Source: Methanocorpusculum sp.
Lineage (GTDB): Archaea > Halobacteriota > Methanomicrobia > Methanomicrobiales > Methanocorpusculaceae
Direction of reading: 5' to 3'
DNA: 23,882 nt
Assembly: GCA_029987245.1 (NCBI GenBank)
Contig: DALTWG010000025.1
Span: 1 to 23,882, forward strand
Positions within the stretch are counted from its first letter, which is position 1. Every line of letters begins with the position of its first letter. The notes beneath the pieces are model-generated. The model was not told where the DNA came from. It saw nothing but the letters and a program-made list of their open reading frames with translations, and made no database searches. Made by a program: the position numbers and the translations under genes. Shown here piece by piece: positions 1-7,017 of the stretch.

Positions 1-1
1 C

Positions 2-364
2 GAGGAAATCAAGCGCTGGTCGCATCAGGGTGTTATCAATCCCTATGCGGGGCATTCCAAAAAGGTCAGGGATGTGTTAAACAAGGCAAACTGGGAAAGT
101 ATTAAGGAGTTTGCCCAGCTTGACGGGGCGTTTATTATTGGAAAAGACGGCGTTGTCGAGGCGGCAGGCAGATTCCTTGATGCAGACGGGCGCGATGTTT
201 CGGTGCAGTCCGGACTTGGCGGGCGCCACCTTGCAACCGCTGCTATAACCAAGGTTACGCCGTCTGTTGGCATAACGGTTTCCGAATCGGGCGGTGTTAT
301 CCGGATTTTTGTTGAAGGAAAAACCATCTCGGTAATCAGAACGGATTTAAGACTGAGTTTTTAA
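2..364 (+). CDS. dacZ: Diadenylate cyclase DacZ, 3' part (5' end outside window)
   Basis: This is the C-terminal part of an archaeal DacZ, which makes cyclic di-AMP from two ATP. The frame is open from base 2, so the start lies before the window; the first internal GTG at 74 is not the real start. The DisA_N-type active-site signatures are visible: Asp-Gly-Ala at bases 122-130 and Gly-Gly-Arg-His-Leu at 221-232, the RHxxA-type motif that binds nucleotide. About 120 residues are visible, enough for most of the cyclase domain, and the protein ends soon after the last strand, as expected for single-domain DacZ with no DNA-binding tail. In euryarchaea c-di-AMP is linked to osmotic and potassium control (family knowledge). 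It is followed by a shared terminator and a convergent superoxide reductase gene. Confidence 0.85.
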   Translation, partial: EEIKRWSHQGVINPYAGHSKKVRDVLNKANWESIKEFAQLDGAFIIGKDGVVEAAGRFLDADGRDVSVQSGLGGRHLATAAITKVTPSVGITVSESGGVIRIFVEGKTISVIRTDLRLSF

Positions 365-375
365 TTTTTTCAGAG

Positions 376-402
376 AAAAAAGACGGGATTATTTCCCGTT
401 TT
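376..402. terminator. Bidirectional hairpin terminator between dacZ and superoxide reductase
   Basis: A perfect 6-bp stem (ACGGGA at 383-388, TCCCGT at 394-399) with a 5-nt loop is followed by a short T run on the plus strand. On the minus strand it is followed by C then six T (complement of the A run at 376-381). It lies between two convergent stop codons, so it can end both transcripts. An additional T6 run at 365-370 sits just after the dacZ stop. Confidence 0.6.
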
Positions 403-784
403 ACTGTGTTGCCCAGAGTCCGTGCTTGTTGCAGAACTCGTATGCGACGCCTGATTTTGCATCGGTTTTGACGATGAATTCCGGCTTGTCGCCTGCTTTG
501 AGCATTTTTCTGTGAACAATACCGGTGTCTTCAATAAAGGTAATCCACTCGATGAAGTGATCTGCTTCCATCGGGTGCTGAACAGAGCCGACGCAGATCT
601 TAAATCCGCTGTCGATTTTCTCGACTGCCGGAACGTGCTTTTCCTTTGCTGCATCGGTGGTGTTCGGAGTTAATTTCTCCATTGCCTTGCCGCAGCAGAT
701 GAATTCTTTACCTGCGCCTGCGTGCAGAACGTGAATGATATTGCCGCAGACCGGACATTTGTAAACCTGGTTGTATTCTACCAT
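401..784 (-). CDS. dfx: Superoxide reductase (desulfoferrodoxin, two-iron type)
   Basis: A 127-residue protein matching two-iron desulfoferrodoxin, which reduces superoxide to hydrogen peroxide without making oxygen; this is the usual anaerobe solution. The N-terminal rubredoxin-like centre has Cys10, Cys13 and the Cys30-Cys31 pair. The neelaredoxin-type catalytic iron site has His50, His70, His76, Cys118 and His121, and the Glu48-Lys49-His50 triplet carries the conserved lysine that steers superoxide to the iron. All ligands are present, so it should be active. A TATA-like element at 808-814, about 27 nt before the ATG, and the lack of a Shine-Dalgarno suggest a leaderless or nearly leaderless mRNA. 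The electron donor (rubredoxin) is not in the window. Confidence 0.93.
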   Translation of the reverse strand: MVEYNQVYKCPVCGNIIHVLHAGAGKEFICCGKAMEKLTPNTTDAAKEKHVPAVEKIDSGFKICVGSVQHPMEADHFIEWITFIEDTGIVHRKMLKAGDKPEFIVKTDAKSGVAYEFCNKHGLWATQ

Positions 785-807
785 GCAAGTATATTAGGCG
801 AGAATCA

Positions 808-814
808 TTAAATA
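808..814 (-). promoter_or_regulatory. TATA box of superoxide reductase gene
   Basis: TATTTAA on the minus strand lies 24-30 nt upstream of the ATG at 784, the archaeal box A distance to a start point at or just before the start codon. No Shine-Dalgarno intervenes, consistent with a leaderless transcript. Inferred from position and composition only. Confidence 0.45.
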
Positions 815-872
815 GATTTGGATAGGGGCATGATACGAATGCATATTAGGAGATAAAACCTATACATCTGTA

Positions 873-1727
873 ATGAAATCCTGTTTAATTGTCGAAGGCG
901 GGGGAATGAAATGCGTACACTCAGCCGGAGTGCTTGACCGTTTTCTTGATGAAAACATTGCGTTTGACGAGGTTATCGGCGTATCGGCCGGTGCTGCTAA
1001 TGCTGCATCATATCTTGCAGGACAGCGCGGACGAAATCTCCGGTTTTATACAACACATATTCATGAACCGCAGTATATGGGGCTGAAAAATTTCCTTCTG
1101 CACGGTCAGTATTTTAATCTGCAGTATATTTACGGCACCCTCACGAATAAAGGGGGCGCGGATGCAATAGATTTTGATGCAATCTGTAACAATCCGGCGG
1201 AGTTTTTTGTAACCGCAACGGATGCCCAAACCGGATGCGCCCGTTATTTTACCAAATCCGATATGAAAGAAGATGATTTCCGTGCCGTTATGGCGGGATG
1301 CTGCATTCCGGTAATGTGCAGACCGATAGAAATAGAAGGGAAGTATTATTATGACGGGGGGCTTGCAGATTCCATCCCGATTGAAAAAGCTCTTGCCGAC
1401 GGCTGTGACAAAATTGTTCTGCTGCTTGCAAATATGCGGGGTTTTATCCGTCAGCCGCAGAAATACAAGCTGCTTTATCACCTGTATCTGCATAAATATC
1501 CGGCGGCTGCGCAAAGTCTGGACACCAGACACCTTCGCTACCGCAAAACGCTGGAATCGATTATGAAAATGGAAAAAGAAGGCAGGGTATTTGTTATCTG
1601 TCCGTCTGATATGTGCGGGACTTCCCGCAGTTCTATGGATGAGTGCGCGCATCAGAAACTCTATGAGCAGGGCTTAAAGGACTTTGATGCGGCAAAAGAT
1701 GCGATGTTTGCGTATCTGGGGAAATAA
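873..1727 (+). CDS. Patatin-like phospholipase family protein
   Basis: A 284-residue patatin-type serine acyl hydrolase. The oxyanion loop Gly-Gly-Gly-Met-Lys is at residues 9-13, the nucleophile elbow Gly-Val-Ser-Ala-Gly at 36-40 (Ser38), and the Asp of the Ser-Asp dyad in Asp-Gly-Gly at 161-163. There is no signal peptide or membrane segment, so it is cytoplasmic or loosely membrane-associated. The layout resembles the bacterial YjjU branch of patatins, with an extended C-terminal part of unknown role. Substrate cannot be told from sequence, and archaeal ether lipids make a classical ester phospholipase role uncertain. The ATG has no close Shine-Dalgarno; an A/T-rich element at about 841-848 is at box A distance, suggesting a leaderless mRNA. 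It stands alone. Confidence 0.85.
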   Translation: MKSCLIVEGGGMKCVHSAGVLDRFLDENIAFDEVIGVSAGAANAASYLAGQRGRNLRFYTTHIHEPQYMGLKNFLLHGQYFNLQYIYGTLTNKGGADAIDFDAICNNPAEFFVTATDAQTGCARYFTKSDMKEDDFRAVMAGCCIPVMCRPIEIEGKYYYDGGLADSIPIEKALADGCDKIVLLLANMRGFIRQPQKYKLLYHLYLHKYPAAAQSLDTRHLRYRKTLESIMKMEKEGRVFVICPSDMCGTSRSSMDECAHQKLYEQGLKDFDAAKDAMFAYLGK

Positions 1728-1769
1728 GATACTCTGCAATAATCTGAAAAAAGTATTGATTAAATCCGT

Positions 1770-1931
1770 TTAGAATACGAGATTTAAGACGTATACTAAT
1801 ATGCCCAGAATGCCTGCGGCAATTAATACGTGGGTTGGTTTAATGTGTATTGCCGTCTTTGCATCCGCGTCGTAGTAGGTGACTAATCCTGCGGATGACG
1901 ACGGTCCTCTTTCTCCGGTCTTTTTTGCCAT
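1770..1931 (-). CDS. secG: Preprotein translocase subunit Sec61-beta (SecG), 53 residues
   Basis: A very short gene of 53 codons. The protein starts MAKKTGERGPSSSAGLV, then a polar stretch with Tyr-Tyr-Asp, and ends in one hydrophobic segment (about residues 33-53, from THVLIAAGILGILVYVL). This is the standard plan of archaeal Sec61-beta: a basic, Gly/Ser-rich cytosolic tail with the conserved Gly-Leu-hydroxyl, Tyr-(Tyr/Phe) stretch and a C-terminal tail anchor. It is the small accessory subunit of the SecYE translocon in the cytoplasmic membrane. The ATG at 1931 has AAGGT directly before it. It is divergent from the amidohydrolase gene, the two starts being about 50 nt apart. Length and hydrophobicity fit the family exactly. 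Confidence 0.88.
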   Translation of the reverse strand: MAKKTGERGPSSSAGLVTYYDADAKTAIHIKPTHVLIAAGILGILVYVLNLVF

Positions 1932-1982
1932 ACCTTATTATATTATTCTTTCAAACATATAAAGGAGAAGGAAAAAATCCGC

Positions 1983-2996
1983 ATGGACCATGAACAAATC
2001 TTTTCGGGGCTTGCTTTTACCGGTCGCGATTTAGAGCCGGAATGTGTTGAAATCGTCGTAGAAAACGGTCTAATCACCAATATGTATCCGGTGTCCGGCG
2101 CGCAGAACTGCTGGATTGTGCCGAAGTTTTTCAACGCCCATACGCATATCGCAGATACGGTGGCTATGGATTTGCCGGTTGACCGGCCTCTTGCAGAGCT
2201 GGTCGCGCCCCCGAACGGATTAAAGCATCAGATTCTTGCCAAAACGGCGGACGCTGACCTTGTTTTGGCGATGCGCGGGTCGATTGCATTTATGAAAGAG
2301 TCCGGTACGGCGGGGTTTGCGGATTTCCGCGAGGGGGGCGCGCACGGCGTGGTTCTCTTGAAAGAGGCGCTTGCGGGCTCGGGGATGGATGCGCTTATTC
2401 TCGGGCGAGACGGCGGGGAAGAGGTTTCGAACGGCTGCGGACTTGCAAGCGCGCATGGAACTGAAGAGGAGGCGCGCCTGCGCGATAGGGTAAAAAAGGC
2501 AGGCGGCATTTTCGGGGTGCACGTCGCGGAAAAGGATACGAAGGATATTGAGGATGCATTTGCTCTTGAGCCGGATTTTATGGTGCATGCAACGCATTTC
2601 AGGGCGGCTGACATTAAGCGTGCGGCGGATTTAGAGATTCCGGTAGTCGTCTGTCCGCGCTCCAACTGGCGGCTCGGGGTTGCCGCGGGCCCGCAGACGC
2701 CGCCAGTTCGCGCGCTTCTTGATGCGGGGTGCAGAGTCTATCTTGGCACTGACAACTGCATGTTTGTTTCACCTGATATGGCGGCGGAATGTGCGTTTGT
2801 GCACACGGTTTACCGGATTGCGTCCAAAGATATTCTGCGGGCAGCGGTTTCGGGCGCGGAGCTTTTCGGCGGCGACTGGGCGATAGAAAGAGGAAATGCC
2901 GCCAGGTTTTCGGTTATAGACCCGGGCTATGCAAAAACCTGGTCAAAGGATATTGCCGCATCGCTTTTTTCACGCAGGGTGACGCAGATTCGCTGA
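1983..2996 (+). CDS. Amidohydrolase family protein (deaminase/chlorohydrolase type)
   Basis: A 337-residue metal-dependent hydrolase of the amidohydrolase superfamily. Metal-site residues are visible: the His-x-His of strand 1 (His53, His55), His180 in His-Val-Ala-Glu with Glu183, His202/His205 in the VHATH segment, and Asp257 in the Leu-Gly-Thr-Asp-Asn strand-8 motif. This mononuclear pattern is that of cytosine/adenosine-type deaminases and chlorohydrolases, so a nucleobase or modified nucleoside is a plausible substrate, but the sequence does not fix it. It is somewhat shorter than typical 400-450-residue members; the N-terminal beta-sandwich is abbreviated. A TATA-like CATATAAAG lies about 20-27 nt before the ATG. 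It is divergent from the Sec61-beta gene. A run of nine G follows the stop (3005-3013). Confidence 0.78.
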   Translation: MDHEQIFSGLAFTGRDLEPECVEIVVENGLITNMYPVSGAQNCWIVPKFFNAHTHIADTVAMDLPVDRPLAELVAPPNGLKHQILAKTADADLVLAMRGSIAFMKESGTAGFADFREGGAHGVVLLKEALAGSGMDALILGRDGGEEVSNGCGLASAHGTEEEARLRDRVKKAGGIFGVHVAEKDTKDIEDAFALEPDFMVHATHFRAADIKRAADLEIPVVVCPRSNWRLGVAAGPQTPPVRALLDAGCRVYLGTDNCMFVSPDMAAECAFVHTVYRIASKDILRAAVSGAELFGGDWAIERGNAARFSVIDPGYAKTWSKDIAASLFSRRVTQIR

Positions 2997-3130
2997 ACAT
3001 GCCCGGGGGGGGGCAGTTATCCTTCGCTACCTTTAAGATGATGAGTTACATATATATAATCATATATGCATAATATGTTGAACTCGGGCTATCCGAAAAA
3101 TAGATTTGCCGCAAATGCGGCGCGGGCTTT

Positions 3131-4417
3131 ATGATAGTATATCTTAACATAGTTATTTTTGTAATTTTGCTGTGTTTATCAGCATTTTTCTCCGCTTCGG
3201 AGGTGGCGCTTGTCGGTATCAACCGTGCAAAAGTAAAGACGCTTGCCGAAACGGAAAAGAAGGGAAAATATCTCGAAAAATTAAAGGATAAACCTGATCA
3301 TTTCCTGATTACCATTCTTATCGGAAACAATCTGGTAAATATCTGGGCTACGGCTCTTGCAACAAAAATATCGCTGGATATGTTCGGTGATGCAGGAGTT
3401 GCGATTGCAACCGGAGTGGTAACGGTTCTTGTTCTCATATTCGGTGAAATCGGGCCGAAGACGTATGCAAACCACCATCAGGAAAAATTTGCGCTTGCAG
3501 TTGCTCCGCCGATTTATATCCTGACTATGATTCTGTCTCCCATATTCTGGATTATGGATAAAATCAAGCGTGTTGGAAAAGAAGACACGGAAGAGGTCCC
3601 GGCAGTTACCGAAGAGGAAATCTGCGAATGGATTGATGTGGGCGAAATGGAGGGTGCGATTGAAGAGGACGAAAAGGAGATGATTTATTCTGTCCTGCGC
3701 TTTAATGACACGACAGCCAAGGAAATCATGACGCCGCGTCCGGATGTTACGGCAATTGAGGATTCCATTCTCGTTGAAGAGGCGGCAAAATATTTCAGGG
3801 ACACGGGTTTTTCACGTGTTCCGGTCTATCATGACAAGATTGACAATATTGTCGGCACGCTGAATTTCAAGGATGTATTCAATGCGTATGCATCGGGAAA
3901 AGTTTCCACGCCGGTAAAATCCCTGATGATTGATGCCTACTGTGTGCCGGAGTCGAAGAAAATCGATGACCTGCTGCGCGAGCTGCAGGTAAGACGCATG
4001 CATATGGCGATTGTTCTTGATGAGTTCGGCGGGTTCTCAGGCGTGGTGACGTTTGAGGATGTCTTAGAGGAATTAGTAGGCGATATTATGGATGAGACTG
4101 ATGTGGACGAAGTTTCAGATATTATTGAACTCAGTCCGGGGCTCTACATGGTGGATGCGCAGACGCGTGTCGGTCTTTTGAATGAGGAGTTTAATCTCAC
4201 GCTTCCGGAAGACCCGGGAAACTATGAAACAATCGGCGGGCTGGTGTTTTCACATCTCGGGCATATTCCGCGGCTTGGGGAGTCAGTTACGGTCTGCGGG
4301 GATGGTACTTACGGCCCGGTTACTGTTGTGGTAACGAAAATGCGCGGCAGACAGATTCTAAAGGTAAAACTAATGCTGCCTGTTAAAGACGGGGGCGGGG
4401 AGGAGAAGGGGAAATAA
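3131..4417 (+). CDS. CNNM/HlyC-CorC family membrane protein (DUF21-CBS-CorC)
   Basis: A 428-residue membrane protein with the full domain order of the family: an N-terminal DUF21/CNNM transmembrane domain (about residues 1-150, with Ser-Ala-Ser-Glu-Val-Ala in the first helix region and a Gly-Glu-Ile-Gly-Pro-Lys motif near 100), a tandem CBS (Bateman) pair (about 195-320) and a C-terminal CorC_HlyC domain (about 335-415). Such proteins are annotated as hemolysins, but structural and physiological work on the family supports magnesium export or divalent-metal homeostasis regulated by ATP binding to the CBS pair. All domains look intact. A small perfect hairpin (GCCGC-AAAT-GCGGC, 3108-3121) lies 9 nt before the ATG; no Shine-Dalgarno is seen, so the ATG is chosen because it opens directly into the first membrane helix. 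Confidence 0.9.
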   Translation: MIVYLNIVIFVILLCLSAFFSASEVALVGINRAKVKTLAETEKKGKYLEKLKDKPDHFLITILIGNNLVNIWATALATKISLDMFGDAGVAIATGVVTVLVLIFGEIGPKTYANHHQEKFALAVAPPIYILTMILSPIFWIMDKIKRVGKEDTEEVPAVTEEEICEWIDVGEMEGAIEEDEKEMIYSVLRFNDTTAKEIMTPRPDVTAIEDSILVEEAAKYFRDTGFSRVPVYHDKIDNIVGTLNFKDVFNAYASGKVSTPVKSLMIDAYCVPESKKIDDLLRELQVRRMHMAIVLDEFGGFSGVVTFEDVLEELVGDIMDETDVDEVSDIIELSPGLYMVDAQTRVGLLNEEFNLTLPEDPGNYETIGGLVFSHLGHIPRLGESVTVCGDGTYGPVTVVVTKMRGRQILKVKLMLPVKDGGGEEKGK

Positions 4418-4499
4418 TTTTCTCTTTCCTTTTTAACCGGCACGTATTTTCTGCAGTTTTGGATGCAAAGAGCGTTTGTGTTTTTCTGTGAAGTTTAGT

Positions 4500-4534
4500 A
4501 AAAAAGATTCTGTAATCCGGGTACTTCCGGATTA
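4500..4534 (-). terminator. Intrinsic terminator of the repeat-protein gene
   Basis: A perfect 8-bp stem (TAATCCGG at 4513-4520 and CCGGATTA at 4527-4534) with a 6-nt loop. Read on the minus strand it is followed after 7 nt by six T (complement of A4500-A4505). It lies about 50 nt beyond the stop of the leftward gene at 4582. The rest of the 164-nt interval to the convergent gene at 4417 holds only T-rich sequence. Confidence 0.55.
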
Positions 4535-4581
4535 GAATATTCGAATTACATCAGGGTTTTTGTTTTTTAAGCAGCCATGGC

Positions 4582-4989
4582 TTATAACATTGCTGTTATA
4601 ACCGGGTTTGCAAGTGCCTGCATCGGGATGGCTAATGCACCGGATGCATCTGAAACTATCGGATTCGCAAGTTCATCATCCGATAATCTAAATATTACTC
4701 CATCAAGCGGGATGGCCAATGCACCGGATGCATCTGAAAATGGCGGATATAAGTCCATTCTCTCAGATGCAACAACTCCTGCATTCGGTGGAATTGCTAC
4801 AACTCCTGCATTCGGCGGAATTGCTACAACACCGGAGGCCGGTGGAATTGCTGCAACTCCGATTGGTACGGCGTTATCTGTGGTCATACTTGAGGATGCC
4901 GCTGCCTGGTCGACGGGGGCCGCAAAACCTGCGGAAACAAAACATGCTACTAATAATAATCCTGCAAGGATTCCAAGTAACTTCTTCAT
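4582..4989 (-). CDS. Small secreted protein made of short Ala-Ile-Pro repeats
   Basis: I do not recognise this 135-residue protein. It begins with a clear signal peptide (MKKLLGILAGLLLVACFVSA, likely cleaved after an Ala-x-Ala about residue 24). The mature part of about 110 residues is mostly repeats: three 9-residue units of the type G-V-V-A-I-P-P-N-A, then two copies of Ser-Asp-Ala-Ser-Gly-Ala-Leu-Ala-Ile-Pro, plus Ala-Asn-Pro variants. It has no mature cysteine, no transmembrane anchor and no known domain. The start is well supported: GAGGTGA (4996-5002) lies 6 nt before the ATG. It follows the ABC exporter genes on the same strand after a 150-nt gap with its own TATA box and a palindrome. 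The signal peptide resembles that of the protein at 9727. It could be a surface, adhesive or signalling peptide precursor; function unknown. Confidence 0.72.
   Translation of the reverse strand: MKKLLGILAGLLLVACFVSAGFAAPVDQAAASSSMTTDNAVPIGVAAIPPASGVVAIPPNAGVVAIPPNAGVVASERMDLYPPFSDASGALAIPLDGVIFRLSDDELANPIVSDASGALAIPMQALANPVITAML
4625..4739. repeat. Two 31-bp direct repeats, 84 bp apart
   Basis: Copies at 4625-4655 and 4709-4739 differ at one base (GGATGGCTAATGC versus GGATGGCCAATGC). They encode the two SDASGALAIP segments of the repeat protein on the minus strand. Spacing of 84 bp keeps the reading frame. Confidence 0.8.
4772..4873. repeat. 27-bp tandem repeat, about 3.7 copies
   Basis: Units begin at 4772, 4799, 4826 and 4853 (partial). 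The first two differ by one base (GGTGG versus GGCGG); the third diverges in its middle. The period of 27 keeps the frame and encodes the 9-residue GVVAIPPNA units on the minus strand. Confidence 0.85.
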
Positions 4990-5008
4990 TTTTGTTCACC
5001 TCATCAGA

Positions 5009-5040
5009 ACATCTAAGTTCTGCACATACTACTTAGATGT
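5009..5040. promoter_or_regulatory. Palindrome around the predicted start point of the repeat-protein gene
   Basis: A perfect 9-bp inverted repeat (ACATCTAAG at 5009-5017, CTTAGATGT at 5032-5040) with a 14-nt spacer. The arm centres are 23 nt apart, about two helical turns, as for a dimeric repressor site. It lies just downstream of the TATA box at 5046-5053 and spans the expected start point near 5021-5024. It could also fold as an RNA hairpin if transcription starts further upstream. Confidence 0.5.
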
Positions 5041-5045
5041 ACTGG

Positions 5046-5053
5046 TTTAATAT
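5046..5053 (-). promoter_or_regulatory. TATA box of the repeat-protein gene
   Basis: ATATTAAA on the minus strand, in a CATATTAAACC context. A start point about 25 nt downstream gives a leader of roughly 30-35 nt carrying the Shine-Dalgarno GAGGTGA at 4996-5002. This separates the gene from the upstream exporter operon. Confidence 0.45.
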
Positions 5054-5139
5054 GTTTCCCGGGATGGACTACAATTTGGCAGACAAAATGTACACTATCT
5101 CAACTTACTCATCGAATCAATATACGTTGTCACAATTGT

Positions 5140-7017
5140 CTACTCCAGTTCAAATGCTCCCGTGTATAACTGATAATACCGTCCTTTCCCGGCAATCAGC
5201 GACTCATGAGTGCCGCGTTCTATAATCCGGCCGCCTTCAATGACTAAAATTGCATCGGCGTTGCGCACCGTAGATAGCCGGTGGGCAATAACAAAAACCG
5301 TCCTGCCCGCCATTAACGAATCCATGCCTTTCTGCACCAGTGCCTCGGTTCTTGTATCAATCGAAGATGTTGCTTCGTCTAAAATCATCACCGGGGGATT
5401 TGCAACGGCCGCGCGGGCAATAGACAAAAGCTGCCGTTGTCCCTGTGATAAACTGCCGCCTGAGCCGTCAATTACAGTATTATAGCCTTCAGGCAGCATA
5501 CGTATGAACTCATCCGCATTTGCAAGACGGGCTGCCTCAATTACTTCTTCATCCGAGGCGTCCAGGCGGCCGAAACGGATGTTATCCATAATACTGCCGG
5601 AAAACAGGTGCACGTCCTGCAAAACAAATCCCATTGACCGGCGCAAATCACTTTTGCGGATGGATTTGACATCCTGCGTGTCATAAAAAATGCTTCCCTT
5701 TTCTATGTCATAAAACCGGTTGATAAGATTCGTAATCGTGGTTTTACCGGCGCCGGTTGAGCCTACAAGTGCAACTTTCTCTCCGGGTTTGGCATAAAAC
5801 GAAACATCATGCAGTACCTCTTTTCCCTCGACATAGGAAAAACTGACATGGTCAAACCAGACATCGCCTTTTACCTCTCTTGAGGATTCGCCGCATTTCC
5901 AGAAGAATTTGCCGCCGGTTTCTGCAAGCGTTATATCCCCGCCGTCTGATTCGTTCAATTCATCCATCAATGCAAAAATACGCTCAGCTCCTGCAAGCGC
6001 AGTTACTACTGCATTAATCTGCTGGGATACCTGGGTTACCGGCATGGAAAAGGACCTTGACAGCTGTAAAAATGCCGCGATTGCGCCAAGCGTTGTTCCT
6101 GCAATCCCGAACACAGCCAGAACACCGCCGAAAACCGCAACTAAAACAAACTGGATATTGCCGATATTTGCCATAACCGGCATGAAAATATTTGCATAGA
6201 TATTTGCTTTCGTTGCGTTTTCGCAGAGTTCCGCATTCAGGACATCAAATTCGGATTTCACCTGTTCCTCGCGGGAGAATACCTTGATTACTTTCTGGCC
6301 GTTTATCATTTCTTCAATGAAACCGTTTGTTTTCCCGAGCGATTTCTGCTGCAGAACAAAGTATCTTGCACTTGCGCCGCCGATTTTTTTGATGAGGACA
6401 AACATGACCAGAAGTGTTGCGCAGATGAGGATGGTAAGCAGCCAGCTTGTATACAGCATTGCAGCAAATACCGTTACAATCGTCAGAATCGAAGAAAATG
6501 CCTGAGGAACACTCTGGGCAAGAAGCTGGCGGAGCGTGTCGGTGTCGTTGGTGTAGCAGCTCATTGTGTCGCCGAACGAGTGCGTGTCAAAATATTTTAC
6601 CGGCAGGGACTGCATTTTTTCAAACATTTCATCGCGTACGGTTTTGAGCACCTTGTGCGCGATTACTACCATTATGCGCGAATAAATCAGAGAACTTAAC
6701 ACACCGGTAAGATAAATTCCCGCCATTATCAAAATAGCAGTAAGAAGCGGCGTAAAATCAGGATTTGCGCTGCCGATAAGCGGTGTTATATAATCATCAA
6801 TCAGCACCTGCAAAAACATGGAGCCAAGAACACCGGCAAGCGCGCTGAAGACGATGCACAAAAAGACAATAGCGAGTGCAAATTTGTGTGCGCCGCTTAA
6901 GTAGGTTAAAATCCGCTTTATAGTCACAAGCGCGTTTTTCGGTTTTGCGCCTTTCACAAACCGCGCGCCTTTGTTGTGCGGGCCGCCGCGGGGTGCGCCG
7001 CCCATTCCCGGAGGCAT
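5140..7017 (-). CDS. ABC exporter half-transporter, catalytically complete subunit
   Basis: A 625-residue type IV (ABCB/MsbA-like) half-transporter: an extended N-terminus rich in Gly/Pro, six membrane helices (about residues 40-340) and a nucleotide-binding domain (about 390-620). Walker A is Gly-Ser-Thr-Gly-Ala-Gly-Lys-Thr (about 417), Walker B Ile-Leu-Asp-Glu with the catalytic Glu (about 544), and the H-switch Ile-Ala-His-Arg (about 579). The signature is Leu-Ser-Gln-Gly-Gln, not LSGGQ. This fits the non-degenerate half of a heterodimer whose partner is the gene ending at 7018: the partner's stop TAA abuts this ATG directly. Such pairs (TM287/288, BmrCD type) export drugs, lipids or peptides; the substrate is unknown. 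The N-terminal basic Gly-Pro tail is unusual. Confidence 0.93.
   Translation of the reverse strand: MPPGMGGAPRGGPHNKGARFVKGAKPKNALVTIKRILTYLSGAHKFALAIVFLCIVFSALAGVLGSMFLQVLIDDYITPLIGSANPDFTPLLTAILIMAGIYLTGVLSSLIYSRIMVVIAHKVLKTVRDEMFEKMQSLPVKYFDTHSFGDTMSCYTNDTDTLRQLLAQSVPQAFSSILTIVTVFAAMLYTSWLLTILICATLLVMFVLIKKIGGASARYFVLQQKSLGKTNGFIEEMINGQKVIKVFSREEQVKSEFDVLNAELCENATKANIYANIFMPVMANIGNIQFVLVAVFGGVLAVFGIAGTTLGAIAAFLQLSRSFSMPVTQVSQQINAVVTALAGAERIFALMDELNESDGGDITLAETGGKFFWKCGESSREVKGDVWFDHVSFSYVEGKEVLHDVSFYAKPGEKVALVGSTGAGKTTITNLINRFYDIEKGSIFYDTQDVKSIRKSDLRRSMGFVLQDVHLFSGSIMDNIRFGRLDASDEEVIEAARLANADEFIRMLPEGYNTVIDGSGGSLSQGQRQLLSIARAAVANPPVMILDEATSSIDTRTEALVQKGMDSLMAGRTVFVIAHRLSTVRNADAILVIEGGRIIERGTHESLIAGKGRYYQLYTGAFELE

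Noticed and set aside
1008..1652. 214-codon ORF antisense to the patatin gene
   Set aside because: The plus strand carries a complete patatin with all catalytic motifs; the antisense translation shows no domain and has no start signal.
2228..2665. 145-codon ORF antisense to the amidohydrolase gene
   Set aside because: Ser/Ala/Pro-rich shadow translation without a start signal; the sense frame keeps all metal ligands.
3005..3013. Run of nine G after the amidohydrolase gene as a phase-variable tract
   Set aside because: It is outside any reading frame and not at a promoter spacing site; it may also be a sequencing homopolymer artefact.
4772..4873. Possible CRISPR-like array
   Set aside because: The 27-bp units are directly tandem without spacers and are in-frame coding repeats; no cas genes are near.
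4577..5050. A rightward 157-codon ORF across the repeat-protein gene
   Set aside because: The 27-bp repeat has no stops in several frames, which keeps it open. It has no Shine-Dalgarno or signal peptide and would run through the leftward promoter; the minus-strand frame has both a signal peptide and GAGGTGA.
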